Origin: Fragum whitleyi
Lineage: Eukaryota > Mollusca > Bivalvia > Cardiida > Cardiidae
Reading direction: 5' to 3'
Assembly: GCA_948146395.1 (NCBI GenBank)
Contig: OX411546.1
Coordinates: 18,927,158-18,991,157 of the forward strand
DNA length: 64,000 bases
In this document: one piece after another, positions 61,596 through 64,000 of the stretch
Layout of the letters: every line of letters begins with the position of its first letter
Numbering within the stretch: position 1 is the stretch's first letter
Notes under the pieces: generated by a model
Databases searched by the model: none
What the model was told of the DNA's origin: nothing
The model's input: only the letters and a program-made list of their open reading frames with translations
Program-made: the position numbers and the translations under genes

Positions 61596-63820
61596 TAGCT
61601 CACCTGAGCACGAAGTGCTCAAGGGAGCTATTGTGATCGATCGTTGTCCGGCGTCCGTCTGTCCGTCTGTCCGTCACGGCGTCAACTTTTTCTTTAAACG
61701 ACATCTCCTCCTAAACTTATGGGTCAAAGTCAACCAAACTTGGCAGAAATATTCCTTGGGTGGTCCCTTATGAAATTTGCTCAAATGGAAAGGATCCGTG
61801 CCATATCATGTGAAAAGGGGCCTTAATGACAATTTTCTTGTTTTCACTCTAGAAGCCACAAATATGGTCCAATCTTCATGAAACTTGGTCAGAATGTTTG
61901 TTAGGTCATGAGGATGAAGTCTATTGAAAATGGGAAGGATCGGTGCCATTTCACAGAAAAAGCCGCCTTAATGACAATTTTGTCAACAATATTTTTAAAC
62001 AACATCTCCTCCTAAACTTATCGGTTGAAATCAACCAAACTTGGCAGAAATATTCCTTGGGTGGTCCCTTATGAAAATTGCTCAAATGGAAAGGATCCAT
62101 GTCATATCACAGGAAAAGGGGCCTTAATAACAATTTTTTTGTTTTCACTCTAGAAGCCGCAAATATGGTCCAATCTTCTTGAAACTTGGTCAGAATGTTT
62201 GTTAGGTCATGAGGATGAAGTCTATTGAAAATGGGAAGGATCGGTGCCATTTCACAGAAAAAGCCGCCTTAATGACAATTTTGTCAACAATATCTTTAAA
62301 CGACATCTCCTCCTAAACTTATGGGTTAAAATCAACCAAACTTGGCAGAATTATTCCTTGGGTGGTCCCTTATGAAAATTGCTCAAATGGAAAGGATCTG
62401 TGCCATATCACGGGAAAAGGGGCCTTAATGACAAATTTCTTGTTTTCACTCTAGAAGCCACAAATACGGTCCAATCTTCATGAAACTTGGTCAGAATATT
62501 TGTTAGGTCATGAGGATGAAGTCTATTGAAAATGGGAAGGATTCATGCCATATCACGGATAAAGGGGCTTTAATGACAATTTTGTCAACAATATCTTTAA
62601 ACAACATCTCCTCCTAAATTTATGAGTCAAAATCAACCAATTTTGGCAGAAATATTCCTTGGGTGGTCCCTAATGAAAATTGCTCAAATGGAAAGGATCC
62701 GTGCCATATCACAGGAAAAGGGGCCTTAATGACAAATTTCTTGTTTTCACTCTAGAAGCCACAAATATGGTCCAATCTTCATGAAACTTGGTCAGAATGT
62801 TTGTTAGGTCATGAGGATGGAGTCTATTGAAAATGGGAAGGATCCATGCCATATCACAGAAAAAGCCGCCTTAATGACAATTTTGTCAACAATATCTTTA
62901 AACGACATCTCCTCCTAAACTTACGGGTCAAAATCAACTTAACTTGGCATAAATATTCCTTGGGTGGTCCCTTATGAAAATTGCTCAAATGGAAAGGATC
63001 CGTGCCATATCACGGGAAAAGGGGCCTTAATGACAAATTTCTTGTTTACATCTAGGAGCCACAAATATGGTCCAATCTTCATGAAACTTGGTCAGAATGT
63101 TTGTTAGGTCATGAGGATGAAGTCTATTGAAAATGGGAAGGATCCATGCCATATCACGGAAAAGGGCGCCTTAATGACAATTTTGTCAACAATATCTTTA
63201 AACAACATCTCCTCCTTAACTTATGGGTCAAAATCAACCAAACTTGGCAGAAATATTCCTTGGGTTGTCCCTTATGAAAATTGCTCAAATGGAAAGGATC
63301 TGTGCCATATCACAGGAAAAGGGGCCTTAATGACAATTTTCTTGTTTTTACTCTAGAAGCCACAAATACGGTCCAATCTTCATGAAACTTGGTCAGAATG
63401 TTTGTTAGGTCATGAGGATAAAGTCTATTGAAAATGGGAAGGATCGGTGCCTTATCACAGGAAAAGGCGTCTTAATGACAATTTTTTTGTTTACTCTCTA
63501 GAAGCCACAAATATGGTCCAATCATCATGAAACTTTGTCAGAATGTTTGTTATGTCATGAGGATGAACTCATTTGAAAATGGGAAGTATACATGCCATAT
63601 CACGGGAAAAGGGGCCTTAATGACAATTTTCTCGTAAGAGCTCCAAACGCCACAAATATAGTCCAATCTTCTTGAAACTTGATCAAAATGTTTGCCAGGT
63701 CACAAGAATGAACTCTGTTGAAAATGGGAAGGTTCATGCCATATCATAGGAAATGGAGTCTTAATGATAATTTACTTGAAATATCAGGTGAGCGATTTAG
63801 GGCCCTCAGGGTCCTCTTGT
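61596..63820 (+). mobile_element. AGCTCACC-family hairpin-ended element, copy 6, with ~302-bp higher-order repeat
   Basis: TAGCTCACCTGAGCACGAAG then TGCTCAAGGGAGCT begins it; GTCCGTCTGTCCGTCTGTCC-like sequence follows. ACATCTCCTCCTAAACTTAT recurs about every 302 bp (61701, 62002, 62304, 62605, 62907, 63208), each period containing two different half-units of about 150 bp. It ends GGTGAGCGATTTAGGGCCCT then CAGGGTCCTCTTGT. Confidence 0.9.
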
Positions 63821-64000
63821 TTAAACAATTTATCATGTTTATTGTGTTTATTAATTGTTTGAGGAAGAGTTTTGCATGAATGATTAGAGCACTGAGTAAT
63901 TAGTCTGAAATGGTTTTAATCAAGGTAATTATGATTATAATAATAATAACTTTATTTATAGACGGTTACATGTTTAATATACATATACAATCTTATTTTC
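63821..64000. other. Downstream edge, (AT)-rich
   Basis: Contains GATTATAATAATAATAACTT. Nothing supported up to the window end. Confidence 0.5.

Noticed and set aside
61381..63356. Open frames of 130 and 81 codons
   Set aside because: They run across satellite-like units and element junctions, so they are not genes.

Overview
The window looks like a piece of an AT-rich mollusc genome, most likely a bivalve. The evidence is a multi-exon gene with GT-AG introns, very dense short non-autonomous transposons and tRNA-derived SINEs, and long arrays of units of about 150-170 bp of the kind known from bivalve repeat elements. I cannot name the species from the sequence.

Positions 2101-25550 (+): one clear gene, the 3' part of URB1/NPA1 (nucleolar pre-ribosomal-associated protein 1). 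Thirteen exons can be joined with GT-AG junctions and compatible phases into one open frame of about 979 residues that ends at a TAA at 25548-25550. The 5' exons lie upstream of the window. The product is a nucleolar scaffold for early 60S subunit assembly. The introns are almost solid transposon sequence, and nine of the splice junctions have a recognisable element end within about 60 bp. Two exons (6668-6840 and 21171-21280) have their 3' parts and donor sites tandemly copied downstream, and the same palindromic foldback sequence is present in both arrays.

Positions 25551-34700: elements with a 5' hairpin, internal repeat units of about 160 bp and a 3' hairpin ending in CTTGT; a broken Tc1-like transposase (29637-30520); MITEs; and a SINE split by a MITE.

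Positions 34700-57700: mostly anonymous AT-rich sequence with MITEs, SINEs and tRNA-like relics. Two inverted-repeat-bounded segments stand out (35597-38285 and 38325-39492). There are weak hints of exons at 36906-37010, 45612-45672 and 49903-49940. No complete second gene is supported.

Positions 57773-63820: three large elements of one hairpin-ended family, one of them inserted inside a different element, with satellite-like arrays.

The unifying observation is that about ten otherwise different short element families share one end architecture: a 5' hairpin, tandem units of about 160 bp, then a short 3' hairpin followed by CTTGT, with insertion into T runs and no visible target duplication. 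This resembles non-autonomous Helentron-type rolling-circle elements. Their T-run preference may explain why their ends sit in the polypyrimidine tracts of URB1 splice acceptors.
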